A DNA stretch of 64,000 nt, taken from assembly GCF_002086115.1 (NCBI RefSeq), contig NZ_MVHJ01000003.1, forward strand, positions 303,190-367,189. The letters run 5' to 3'. Positions within the stretch are counted from its first letter, which is position 1. Every line of letters starts with the position of its first letter. The notes under the pieces are model-generated. The model was not told where the DNA came from and did not search any database. It was given only the letters and a program-made list of their open reading frames with translations. This DNA is from Mycolicibacterium bacteremicum. Lineage in GTDB: Bacteria > Actinomycetota > Actinomycetes > Mycobacteriales > Mycobacteriaceae. The position numbers and the translations under genes are program-made. Below are positions 18,702 through 26,859 of this stretch, piece by piece.

Positions 18702-20137
18702 TCGCGATGCTCCCGGCGCGCCTTCCGGGCCGCCTTGCGCTCGTCGGCCGACACCCGCTCGGTCTGCTCCAGCCGGACATCGGTACCACGGCCCGACATC
18801 ATGGTGTCGATACCGGCCGGGGTCTGAGGCTCCCAGTCGAAGGTCACGTCGCCGATGGTGACCGCGCAACCGGGCGTGGCGCCCTGCTTGACCAGTTCGT
18901 CCTCCACACCCAGACGGGCGAGGCGGTCGCCGAGATAGCCGACGGCCTCGTCGTTGTCGAAGGCGGTCTGGGCGATCCAGCGTTCCGGCCGGGCACCGCG
19001 CACGATGAAACCACCCTGGCCGTCCGAGGTAACGGTGAATCCGGTCTCGTCGACGGGGATGGGGCGGATGACCGGGCGGCGCGGGGCCACTTCGGGTTGG
19101 GCGGCCCGGTAGGCGGCAACCATCTCCCACAGCGCAAAGATCAACGGCCGTAGGCCATCCCGGCTGACCGTGGAGATCTCGTAGACCGGCCAGCCGTACT
19201 TCTCGGCGACCTCGTCACGGACAAAGTCGGCAAGCTCGCGCGCATCCGGGACGTCGATCTTGTTGAGTACCACCGCGCGTGGACGGTCGGCGAGGTCCCC
19301 GAGTGTCGTATCCCCTTGTAGGGTCGGCTGATACGCCGCCAGTTCGGCTTCCAGAGCGTCGATGTCGGAGATCGGGTCACGACCGGGTTCCATCGTCGCG
19401 CAGTCGACCACGTGCACCAGAACCGCACACCGCTCGATGTGGCGCAGGAAATCCAGGCCGAGCCCGCGCCCGTCGGATGCGCCCGGGATCAGCCCGGGCA
19501 CATCGGCGACGGTGAAGGTGTGCTCGCCGGCGGACACCACGCCGAGATTGGGGACCAGGGTGGTGAACGGGTAGTCGGCGATCTTGGGCTTGGCCGCCGA
19601 GATGGTGGACACCAGCGACGACTTGCCGGCCGACGGGAAGCCGACCAGGCCGACGTCGGCCACGGTCTTGAGTTCCAGCGTCAGATCGCGGATCTGGCCC
19701 TTCTCACCCAGCAGCGCGAAGCCGGGCGCCTTGCGGGCTCGAGACGCCAGCGCGGCGTTGCCCAGTCCGCCGCGACCGCCCATGGCGGCCTCGAACCGGG
19801 TGCCCGCGCCGACCAGATCGGCGATGAGGCGGCCGTCGTCGTCGAGCACGACAGTCCCGTCGGGCACGTGGACTTCGAGGTCAGCGCCCGCGGCGCCGTC
19901 CCGGTTGCTGCCCGCACCGGGCTTACCGGACTGGGCGACCACGTGCGGGTGGAAGTGGAAATCGAGCAGCGTGTGCACCTGGGGGTCGACGACCAGCACG
20001 ATGCTGCCACCGCGGCCCCCGTTGCCGCCGTCGGGTCCGCCGAGGGGCTTGAACTTCTCGCGATGCACCGAGGCGCAGCCGTTACCGCCGTTGCCGGCCT
20101 GGGCGTGGATGACCACACGGTCCACGAACCGGGGCAT
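18698..20137 (-). CDS. obg: Obg-family GTPase (CgtA)
   Basis: A 479-residue GTPase with the glycine-rich Obg fold (about 1-158), a G domain with P-loop [10 protein letters not shown] near residue 164 and the switch [14 protein letters not shown], and a C-terminal OCT domain (about 345-435). It acts in 50S subunit assembly and stringent/stress control. It follows rplU - rpmA, the classical arrangement, but a strong hairpin separates it from rpmA, so its expression may be partly uncoupled. The proB gene follows directly. Confidence 0.96.
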   Translation of the reverse strand: MPRFVDRVVIHAQAGNGGNGCASVHREKFKPLGGPDGGNGGRGGSIVLVVDPQVHTLLDFHFHPHVVAQSGKPGAGSNRDGAAGADLEVHVPDGTVVLDDDGRLIADLVGAGTRFEAAMGGRGGLGNAALASRARKAPGFALLGEKGQIRDLTLELKTVADVGLVGFPSAGKSSLVSTISAAKPKIADYPFTTLVPNLGVVSAGEHTFTVADVPGLIPGASDGRGLGLDFLRHIERCAVLVHVVDCATMEPGRDPISDIDALEAELAAYQPTLQGDTTLGDLADRPRAVVLNKIDVPDARELADFVRDEVAEKYGWPVYEISTVSRDGLRPLIFALWEMVAAYRAAQPEVAPRRPVIRPIPVDETGFTVTSDGQGGFIVRGARPERWIAQTAFDNDEAVGYLGDRLARLGVEDELVKQGATPGCAVTIGDVTFDWEPQTPAGIDTMMSGRGTDVRLEQTERVSADERKAARKARREHRE

Positions 20138-20156
20138 TGCGAGTCCTTCCGATGAA

Positions 20157-20210
20157 AACAGTGAAGCTGCTGCGAGTGTTCTCTAGAGAACTCGCAGCAG
20201 CTTCACTGTT
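20157..20210 (-). terminator. Long perfect hairpin between rpmA and obg
   Basis: Two perfectly complementary 20-bp arms (20157-20176 and 20191-20210) enclose a 14-base loop that itself contains the palindrome TTCTCTAGAGAA. Read on the minus strand the stem is followed by GTTTTC, a short U tract, 34 bases after the rpmA stop codon. This is the form of an intrinsic terminator or attenuator for the rplU-rpmA transcript before obg. An RNase processing site is the alternative. Confidence 0.85.
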
Positions 20211-20244
20211 GGTTGTACGGTCCCTGGAGGCCGCCCTAGATGAG

Positions 20245-20511
20245 TCAGGCCTCCGAGCGCACGAGGCGGACGATGTTGACCGTCCGGCGACCGCGCTTGG
20301 CGCCGAACTCGACCACACCGGGGGCGGTGGCGAACAGGGTGTCGTCGCCACCACGGCCGACGTTCACCCCGGGGTGGAAGTGGGTGCCGCGCTGGCGGAC
20401 GAGGATCTCGCCGGCCTTGACGACCTGGCCGCCGAAGCGCTTGACGCCGAGCCGCTGGGCGGCTGAGTCGCGACCGTTGCGTGAGCTGGATGCGCCCTTC
20501 TTATGTGCCAT
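20245..20511 (-). CDS. rpmA: 50S ribosomal protein L27
   Basis: An 88-residue L27, beginning [16 protein letters not shown] with the conserved basic N-terminus that reaches the peptidyl-transferase centre, followed by the [14 protein letters not shown] core. There is no cleavable N-terminal extension of the Firmicutes type. It lies 15 bp after rplU and is clearly co-transcribed with it. Confidence 0.97.
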   Translation of the reverse strand: MAHKKGASSSRNGRDSAAQRLGVKRFGGQVVKAGEILVRQRGTHFHPGVNVGRGGDDTLFATAPGVVEFGAKRGRRTVNIVRLVRSEA

Positions 20512-20526
20512 GTCTCCTACCGCCCT

Positions 20527-20850
20527 TTACTTGATTCCGGTGACCTTCAGCACGGTCAGCTGCTGACGGTGCCCCTGCCGCTTGTGGTAGCCGGTCTTGT
20601 TCTTGAACTTGTGGATGCGGATCTTCGGACCCTTGGTGTGCTCGAGCACCTCGGCGGCGACGGCGACCTTGGCCAGGTCGTCGGCGGAGGTGGTCACCTC
20701 GGCACCGGCGACGACCAGTGCGACCGGCAGGGAGACCGAGGAGCCCGGCTCGGACTCCAGCTTCTCGACCTTGACAATGTCACCGACGGCGACCTTGTAC
20801 TGCTTGCCGCCAGTCTTGACGATTGCGTACGTGGCGTTCTCGGCTGCCAT
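20527..20850 (-). CDS. rplU: 50S ribosomal protein L21
   Basis: A 107-residue L21 with the diagnostic [17 protein letters not shown] near the N-terminus and [15 protein letters not shown] near the C-terminus. It is the first gene of the rplU - rpmA unit. A 162-bp gap separates it from the rne stop codon. That gap must hold its promoter and contains a small hairpin (CTGGTCA/TGACCAG arms at 20961-20982). I see no clear consensus promoter. Confidence 0.97.
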   Translation of the reverse strand: MAAENATYAIVKTGGKQYKVAVGDIVKVEKLESEPGSSVSLPVALVVAGAEVTTSADDLAKVAVAAEVLEHTKGPKIRIHKFKNKTGYHKRQGHRQQLTVLKVTGIK

Positions 20851-21012
20851 CGTGGATCTACCTCTGCTTCGTTCATCTGGGCGCGCGCACTATGGAGCAT
20901 GCACGTGCGGGTCTTGGGTGCGGGCCGAGCCAGCAGTTGCGGCTGCAAGCCCCGCGACAACTGGTCAAGGGTACGTGACCAGCGTGGAGAGGGTCAAACC
21001 GGCTGTTCGGTG

Positions 21013-24000
21013 TCAGTCCTCTCCCACCGGCGGGCCCGCCGGGCGGGCCGCGGCACGACGACGGGGCCTGCGTACCGGGGCGACGGCGACCGGCTGATCG
21101 TCCTCGTCATCGGCGTCGTCGTCTGACTCGTCGTCGTCTGAATCGTCGTCGTCGGAATCGTCGGAGTCGTCGTCGTCGGATTCGTCCTCGTCGTCGAAGT
21201 CGTCCTCATCGGACTCGTCGTCGTCTTCGTCTTCGTCGGAGTCGTCATCGTCGGAGTCGTCTTCGTCTGAGTCGTCGTCATCGGAGTCGTCGAACTCGTC
21301 GTCATCGTCCGACTCGTCGTCCTCGTCATCCAGCACGTCGATGTCATCGTCGATACCGGGCTCGGCGTCGTCGTCCTCGGTGTCGTCGTCCTCGGTGTCG
21401 TCGTCCTCGGTATCGAGGTCGTCCTCGGGGTCCTCGGTGTCGGTCGGCACCGGCTCGCCCGCCTCGGACCCGGGCACGCCGTTCTGCTCGACCGCATCGA
21501 TCTCGGCCGATTCGTCGGTCTGATCCTCGTCGTCCTCATCGCGACCCGCTGCGGCCATCGCCTTGAACATCGGGTGCTCACCGGCGGCGTGCGCGGGCAC
21601 CTTCGCCATCTGGATGGCTTCCTGCGACTCCTCGGCTTTGGCGCCGGACTTCTTTCCGCGCTTGCTGCGCCGACTGCCGCCGCCACCATTACCGCCGCCG
21701 TTGCCGGAGTCGGACTTGCGGCCATTACCCGACGGTGCGGCCGAATCGACGGGATTTGCGTGCAGCATGATGCCGCGCCCCGCGCAGTGCGAGCAGGTGG
21801 TCGAGAATGCCTCGATCAGTCCGGTGCCCAGCTTCTTACGGGTCAGCTGCACCAGTCCGAGCGATGTCACCTCGGACACCTGGTGGCGGGTGCGGTCCCG
21901 GGCCAACGCCTCGGTCAGCCGACGCAGCACCAGGTCGCGATTGGATTCGAGCACCATGTCGATGAAGTCGACGACGATGATGCCGCCGATATCGCGCAAC
22001 CGCAGCTGGCGGACGACCTCCTCGGCCGCCTCGAGATTGTTCCTGGTGACCGTCTGCTCCAGGTTTCCGCCCGAACCGGTGAATTTGCCGGTGTTCACGT
22101 CGACGACGGTCATCGCCTCGGTGCGGTCGATCACCAGCGTGCCGCCCGAGGGCAGCCAGACCTTGCGATCCATCGCCTTGGCCAGCTGCTCGTCGATGCG
22201 GTGCACTGCGAACACGTCCGGCCCGTCCGGCGAGCTCGGCTCGTACTTCGTCATCCGCGGAACGAGTTCAGGGGCAACCGAATTGACGTAATCGTTGATG
22301 GTGTTCCAGGCCTCGTCACCGGAGACGATCAACCCGGAGAAATCCTCGTTGAACAGGTCGCGGATGACCTTGACCAGCACGTCGGGCTCTTCGTAGAGCG
22401 CGATCGCCGCACCGGCCTTCTTGCTGGTGACCTCGGCGGCCTTGGCCTCGATCTGGGTCCACCGCTCCTGCAGCCGGTTGACGTCGGTGCGGATGTCGGA
22501 TTCCTTCACGCCCTCCGACGCGGTCCGGATGATGACACCGGCGCCTGCCGGGACCACCTCCTTGAGGATCTCCTTGAGCCGCTGCCGTTCGGTGTCGGGT
22601 AGCTTGCGGCTGATCCCGGTCGAGGACGCCCCGGGCACGTAGACCAGGTAGCGGCCGGCCAGCGAGACCTGGGTGGTCAGTCGGGCGCCCTTGTGCCCGA
22701 CGGGGTCCTTGCTGACCTGCACCACGACATAGTCGCCCGGTTTGAGGGCCTGTTCGATCTTGCGCTGCGCGCCACCGAGCCCGGCGGCTTCCCAGTTGAC
22801 CTCACCGGCGTAGAGCACGCCGTTGCGGCCACGGCCGATGTCGACGAACGCCGCCTCCATGGAGGGCAGCACGTTCTGCACGATGCCCAGGTAGATGTTG
22901 CCGACCAACGAGGCCGATGCCGCCGAGGTCACGAAGTGCTCGACGACGACGCCGTCCTCCAGCACCGCGATCTGGGTGTAGCGGGCGCCCTCGTGCGGCG
23001 GTTCGGTGCGGACCTTGTCACGCACGATCATCGTCCGCTCGACCGCTTCCCGGCGGGCCAGGAATTCGGCCTCGCTCAGGATCGGCGGGCGACGGCGACC
23101 GGCGTCCCGGCCGTCCCGGCGGCGTTGCCGCTTGGCCTCCAACCGAGTCGATCCCGAGATGCCCTGGATCTCGTCTGAATCTTTCCCGTCGCGGGAAGAT
23201 CCGGCCTTGGCCCGCGGCGCGCGCTCGTGCACGACGGTGTTGGGCGGATCGTCCGGGGAGGCACTGTCGTCCGAATCGCCCGAGCCGGACTTGCGGCGAC
23301 GGCGACGACGGCGGCGACGGCTGCCGGCCTCACCGCCGGCACCCTCCTCACCGTTGTCCTCGTCGGAGTCCTCGGCGTCCTCGGAGTCCTCGGCATCGTC
23401 GGTGGTCTGCTCGGCGGACTCGGCGTCGCCGTCGGAGTCGGATTCGCCGTCCTCGCCGTTCTGCTCGCCACGACCACGGCCCCGGCCCCGGCGACCGCGA
23501 CGGCGGCGGCGGGCGGCGGGCCGCTCGGAATCATCGCCGTCGGCGTCTTCGGCGTCGGTGTCGGTGTCGGTGTCGACATCGCCGTCCTCGGCCTCGGTGT
23601 CGGTGGCCGGCTCGGGTGCGGGCGGACGCGGTGCGAACTCGACGGGCTGCGGTGCCACGAACAACGGCATATAGGGCGCGGGTTCTTCGGCCGGCGGCGG
23701 TGTGGGCGGTGCCTCCAGCAGCAGCCGGGACTCGGGCTCCTCGATCACCTGCTCAGCGGGCTCGACGGCGGCCTGCGGAACTTCGGTGATGGTCTCCTCG
23801 ACGACGACCACCTCGGTCGGGGTAGCGGTGACCTCGACGACCGTGTCCACCACGACGTCATTTACTGCGACGTCCGCGTCGGCTGGAGGCTCAGCGGGAG
23901 GCGAGGGCTCGGCGGTGGCCGGAACCTCGACGGCGGACGCGGCGGCCTCGGCGTTGAGCACCTCGCGGATGCGTTCAGCCTCGTCGCGGGCGACGGTCGA

Positions 24001-24165
24001 GTGCGGGCTGCGCGCCCGGCCGTCGAGTTGGGCCAGCGCGTCGACGATCCGCTTGCTGGTGGTCCCGAGCACACGGGCCAGCGAGTGGACTCTCAGCTTC
24101 GCCGGCAGTTCCTCGCTGTGCGCGGTGTTTTCGGATAGGTCTTGGTTAGAGGCATCTTCGGCCAC
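21013..24165 (-). CDS. rne: Ribonuclease E/G with long N-terminal extension and acidic tail
   Basis: A 1050-residue RNase E of mycobacterial type. The N-terminal 370 residues are disordered and charged, with poly-Arg runs. The S1 RNA-binding domain (NIYLGIVQNVLPSMEAAF) is near residue 425. The catalytic DNase I-like region contains VIDRTEAMTVVDVNTG, and the Zn-link motif CSHCAGRG is near 790. The last 150 residues are an Asp/Glu/Ser low-complexity tail. The enzyme initiates mRNA decay and rRNA maturation. The start is the GTG at 24165, which has a strong GAGGAG site 6 bases upstream; a TTG at 24177 lies before that site and is unlikely. Confidence 0.95.
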   Translation of the reverse strand: MAEDASNQDLSENTAHSEELPAKLRVHSLARVLGTTSKRIVDALAQLDGRARSPHSTVARDEAERIREVLNAEAAASAVEVPATAEPSPPAEPPADADVAVNDVVVDTVVEVTATPTEVVVVEETITEVPQAAVEPAEQVIEEPESRLLLEAPPTPPPAEEPAPYMPLFVAPQPVEFAPRPPAPEPATDTEAEDGDVDTDTDTDAEDADGDDSERPAARRRRRGRRGRGRGRGEQNGEDGESDSDGDAESAEQTTDDAEDSEDAEDSDEDNGEEGAGGEAGSRRRRRRRRRKSGSGDSDDSASPDDPPNTVVHERAPRAKAGSSRDGKDSDEIQGISGSTRLEAKRQRRRDGRDAGRRRPPILSEAEFLARREAVERTMIVRDKVRTEPPHEGARYTQIAVLEDGVVVEHFVTSAASASLVGNIYLGIVQNVLPSMEAAFVDIGRGRNGVLYAGEVNWEAAGLGGAQRKIEQALKPGDYVVVQVSKDPVGHKGARLTTQVSLAGRYLVYVPGASSTGISRKLPDTERQRLKEILKEVVPAGAGVIIRTASEGVKESDIRTDVNRLQERWTQIEAKAAEVTSKKAGAAIALYEEPDVLVKVIRDLFNEDFSGLIVSGDEAWNTINDYVNSVAPELVPRMTKYEPSSPDGPDVFAVHRIDEQLAKAMDRKVWLPSGGTLVIDRTEAMTVVDVNTGKFTGSGGNLEQTVTRNNLEAAEEVVRQLRLRDIGGIIVVDFIDMVLESNRDLVLRRLTEALARDRTRHQVSEVTSLGLVQLTRKKLGTGLIEAFSTTCSHCAGRGIMLHANPVDSAAPSGNGRKSDSGNGGGNGGGGSRRSKRGKKSGAKAEESQEAIQMAKVPAHAAGEHPMFKAMAAAGRDEDDEDQTDESAEIDAVEQNGVPGSEAGEPVPTDTEDPEDDLDTEDDDTEDDDTEDDDAEPGIDDDIDVLDDEDDESDDDDEFDDSDDDDSDEDDSDDDDSDEDEDDDESDEDDFDDEDESDDDDSDDSDDDDSDDDESDDDADDEDDQPVAVAPVRRPRRRAAARPAGPPVGED
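21100..21440 (-). repeat. Low-complexity triplet-rich tract coding for the RNase E acidic tail
   Basis: On the plus strand this stretch is built almost wholly of GTC, GTCG and TCGTC steps. It encodes an almost unbroken run of Asp, Glu and Ser near the C-terminus of RNase E. Such tracts are prone to slippage, so the length of the tail may vary between strains. Confidence 0.8.
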
Positions 24166-24401
24166 AATTCTCCTCAAGCCCCCGGGCGCGTCCTACGACG
24201 CGGCCACGCGAGGGCTTCCGCTATGGGTCCGGGGAACTTCTCCCGAACTTGTTATGGTCTCGCCCCGAGGGGTCCACGACGAACCCGTTCGGTGCCTGGC
24301 TGAATGATGGCTGGACGGTCTGGCGCCGCACCGCAGTCACGATGGTCGCACTCGTCGAAGTCTTCATCCGGGTTCCCGGCCCCAGTGTGGCGCCGGTCTC
24401 C

Positions 24402-24417
24402 CGAGTTCATTATCCCA
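24402..24417 (-). promoter_or_regulatory. rne: Candidate extended -10 promoter of rne
   Basis: On the minus strand TGGGATAAT (24417-24409) reads as an extended -10 element (TGn plus GATAAT), just after the ndk stop codon. A start near 24402 would give rne a leader of about 235 bases. The leader includes a small hairpin (CGCGTC/GACGCG at 24187-24202) close to the ribosome site. A long leader would fit with feedback control of RNase E, as known in E. coli. No good -35 is seen at 17 bp. Confidence 0.5.
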
Positions 24418-24458
24418 TATCGCTCGCCCGAATCTGACCAAGGCGGCGAAAGCGGGCG

Positions 24459-24878
24459 CTAAGAGCCGGTCAGGGCGGGAAACCAGAGCGCGATTTCGCG
24501 CGCAGCCGACTCGGGCGAGTCGGAACCGTGCACCAGGTTCTCCTGGGTCACGAGGGCGAAGTCACCGCGGATGGTGCCCGGGGTGGCCTTCTCGACCGGA
24601 TCGGTGCCGCCGGCAATCTGGCGGAACGCGGCGATGGCCCGCTCCCCCTCGACGACCGCGGCCACCACCGGCCCGGAGGTGATGAACTCCAGCAGCGAAC
24701 CGAAGAACGGCTTGCCGTCGTGCTCGGCATAGTGCTGCCGGGCCAGATCCTCGCTGACGGTCTTGAGTTCCAGCGCCGCGAAGGTCAGGCCCTTGCGCTC
24801 GATCCGGCCGAGCACCTCGCCGATCAGGTTCCGCTGTACGCCGTCGGGCTTGATCAACACGAGAGTCCGCTCAGTCAC
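24459..24878 (-). CDS. ndk: Nucleoside diphosphate kinase
   Basis: A 139-residue NDP kinase with [17 protein letters not shown] at the N-terminus and the active-site histidine in NLVHGSDS (about residue 117). It balances nucleoside triphosphate pools by phosphate transfer through the histidine. It lies between DUF4233 and rne on the same strand, 27 bp downstream of the DUF4233 stop. Confidence 0.97.
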   Translation of the reverse strand: MTERTLVLIKPDGVQRNLIGEVLGRIERKGLTFAALELKTVSEDLARQHYAEHDGKPFFGSLLEFITSGPVVAAVVEGERAIAAFRQIAGGTDPVEKATPGTIRGDFALVTQENLVHGSDSPESAAREIALWFPALTGS

Positions 24879-24905
24879 GGCGCACAGCCTACCGGGCAGT
24901 AACGA

Positions 24906-25361
24906 CTACTCGGCGTCGGGTCGGCGGGCCGTCTGCTGCCACGGCAGTTGGCCGCGATCCTGGCGGCGTTTCACCTCGGCGCGCAGATAGATGATCAGCG
25001 CCCACACCGCGGCGAACACCACGCCGATGAAGCCGATCGCGGCGTGCACCAACGCCCCGGCGATCAGCACGAACTGCACGCCGAAATTGACCCAGATGAT
25101 GCCGGGGCGACCCTGCACTCCCGACATCAGCACCAGCACGACGGCCGACCCGATCAGGAACCCGCCGCTGGCCGCGGTCAGGCCGGCCGCGCCGCTGGCG
25201 ACCACCGGCAGCGCCAGCAGCGCCACGATGGCCTCCAGGATCAGCGTGCCGGCCATGATGCCGCGGAAGCTCTTCCACGGGTCCGAGCCGGTCACCGCGG
25301 GCGCAGCATCGGGGTCGGGTGACTCGCCGGGTGTCACGGCAGGCTGGTCGGCGTCGCTCAT
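24906..25361 (-). CDS. DUF4233 small membrane protein
   Basis: A 151-residue protein with about 30 polar N-terminal residues, then four predicted membrane helices (about residues 38-58, 62-80, 86-105, 108-127) and a basic C-terminal tail. This fits DUF4233, found in actinobacteria next to folC. Function unknown. Its ATG lies inside a repeated GCGTCGCTCATGT block (plus-strand sequence), so the start codon may have been supplied by that element. Confidence 0.8.
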   Translation of the reverse strand: MSDADQPAVTPGESPDPDAAPAVTGSDPWKSFRGIMAGTLILEAIVALLALPVVASGAAGLTAASGGFLIGSAVVLVLMSGVQGRPGIIWVNFGVQFVLIAGALVHAAIGFIGVVFAAVWALIIYLRAEVKRRQDRGQLPWQQTARRPDAE

Positions 25362-25430
25362 GTGACTGCCTCGCAGGCTCGGCTGTCACATGTCCGACCG
25401 TTGATTCGCTTGCACGCGTCGCTCATGTCA
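25351..25430. repeat. Repeat-rich folC/DUF4233 junction
   Basis: GCGTCGCTCATGT occurs twice as a direct repeat (25351-25363 and 25416-25428), and between them CATGTGAC (25359-25366) is inverted as GTCACATG (25385-25392). The right-hand part, ATTCGCTTGCACGCGTCGC, closely resembles the element at the obg/proB junction (ATTCGCTCCGCACGCGTCGC). The repeat covers the start codon of DUF4233 and the stop codon of folC. Confidence 0.7.
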
Positions 25431-26831
25431 GGCGGGGTCCTTCCCGAACAGGGTGCGGGCCGCACCGGCGGTCACGACGGATCCGGTGATGACCATGCCG
25501 CTGCCGGAGAAGCCCTCACCATCGTTACCGGACTCCTCGACCAGCGCGGTGGCCGCCTCGATCGCGTCGGGCAGCGAGGCGGCGGCGACCACCCGGTCGG
25601 GTCCGAAACGTTCCTCGGCCCGCGCGGCCAGACCGTCCACATCCATCGCACGCGGTGACCCGTTGTGCGTGACCACCAGCATGTCGAAGGCCGGCTCGAG
25701 GGCCTCCAGTATCCCGTCGACATCCTTGTCGGCCATCACCGAGAGCACGCCGACCAGGTAGCGGAAGTCGAATTCGTCGCCCAGCGCCCGGGTGAGCGCG
25801 GCCGCCCCGGCCGGGTTGTGCGCCGCATCGATGAACACCGTCGGCGCGCTGCGCACCCGCTCCAGCCGGCCCGGGCTCGCCACCGCGGCGAAACCCGCGC
25901 GCACCGCGTCGATGTCGAGTTGACGTTGGGAACCGGCGCCGAAGAAGGCCTCCACCGCGGCCAGCGCCAGGACTGCGTTGTGGGCCTGGTGCTCGCCGTG
26001 CAGCGGGAGGAAGATCTCGTCGTATACGCCGCCGAGGCCCTGCAGGGTCAACAGCTGCCCACCGATCGCGATCTGCCGGTCCACCACCGCGAATTCCGAA
26101 TCCTCGCGTGCCACAGCGGCGTCGGCACGCACCGTCTCGGCCAGCAGCACCTCCATCGCCTCTGGGACCTGGCGGGCGATGACGGCGACCGTGTCGGTGG
26201 GGATGAGCGCGTCGTCCTGCTTGTGGATGATGCCGGCCTTCTCCCCCGCGATCTCGGCGATCGTGTCACCGAGATAGTCGGTGTGGTCCAACCCGATCGG
26301 GGTGATCACCGCGACCGGGGCGTCGACGACATTGGTGGCGTCCCACCGGCCACCCAGTCCGGTTTCGATGACGGCGACGTCGACGGGCGCGTCGGCGAAG
26401 GCCGCGAATGCCATCGCGGTGAGCACCTCGAACTTGCTCATCCTGGGACCACCGCCGGCCTCGGATTGCTGGTCGACGAGTTCGACGAACGGTTCGACCT
26501 CGCGGTAGGTCGCCACGTATTGCGCTGGACTGATGGGGTTTCCGTCGATCGAGATGCGTTCGACCGCGGACTGCAGGTGCGGGCTGGTGGTGCGGCCGGT
26601 GCGGCGGTGCAACGCGATCAGCAGGGCGTCGACGATGCGGGCCACCGAGGTCTTGCCGTTGGTGCCCGCGATGTGGATCGACGGGTATGCACGCTGCGGC
26701 GCGCCGAGCAGTTCCAGCAGCGCGGTGATGCGGGTGGTGCTGGGCTCGATCTTGGTCTCCGGCCAGCGTTGGTCGAGCAGGTGCTCGACCTGCAGCAGTG
26801 CGGCGACCTCGTCGGGGGTGGGCTGTGTCAT
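25428..26831 (-). CDS. folC: Folylpolyglutamate synthase/dihydrofolate synthase FolC
   Basis: A 467-residue Mur-ligase-fold enzyme with P-loop AGTNGKTSVAR near residues 55-65, the ETGLGGRWDATN block, and the FIDAAHNPAGA motif of the C-terminal domain. It adds glutamates to folates using ATP. It follows valS with a 28-bp gap, an arrangement conserved in actinobacteria. Confidence 0.95.
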   Translation of the reverse strand: MTQPTPDEVAALLQVEHLLDQRWPETKIEPSTTRITALLELLGAPQRAYPSIHIAGTNGKTSVARIVDALLIALHRRTGRTTSPHLQSAVERISIDGNPISPAQYVATYREVEPFVELVDQQSEAGGGPRMSKFEVLTAMAFAAFADAPVDVAVIETGLGGRWDATNVVDAPVAVITPIGLDHTDYLGDTIAEIAGEKAGIIHKQDDALIPTDTVAVIARQVPEAMEVLLAETVRADAAVAREDSEFAVVDRQIAIGGQLLTLQGLGGVYDEIFLPLHGEHQAHNAVLALAAVEAFFGAGSQRQLDIDAVRAGFAAVASPGRLERVRSAPTVFIDAAHNPAGAAALTRALGDEFDFRYLVGVLSVMADKDVDGILEALEPAFDMLVVTHNGSPRAMDVDGLAARAEERFGPDRVVAAASLPDAIEAATALVEESGNDGEGFSGSGMVITGSVVTAGAARTLFGKDPA

Positions 26832-26859
26832 CCGCGGTCCGCTTCGCTACTCGCTGTCC

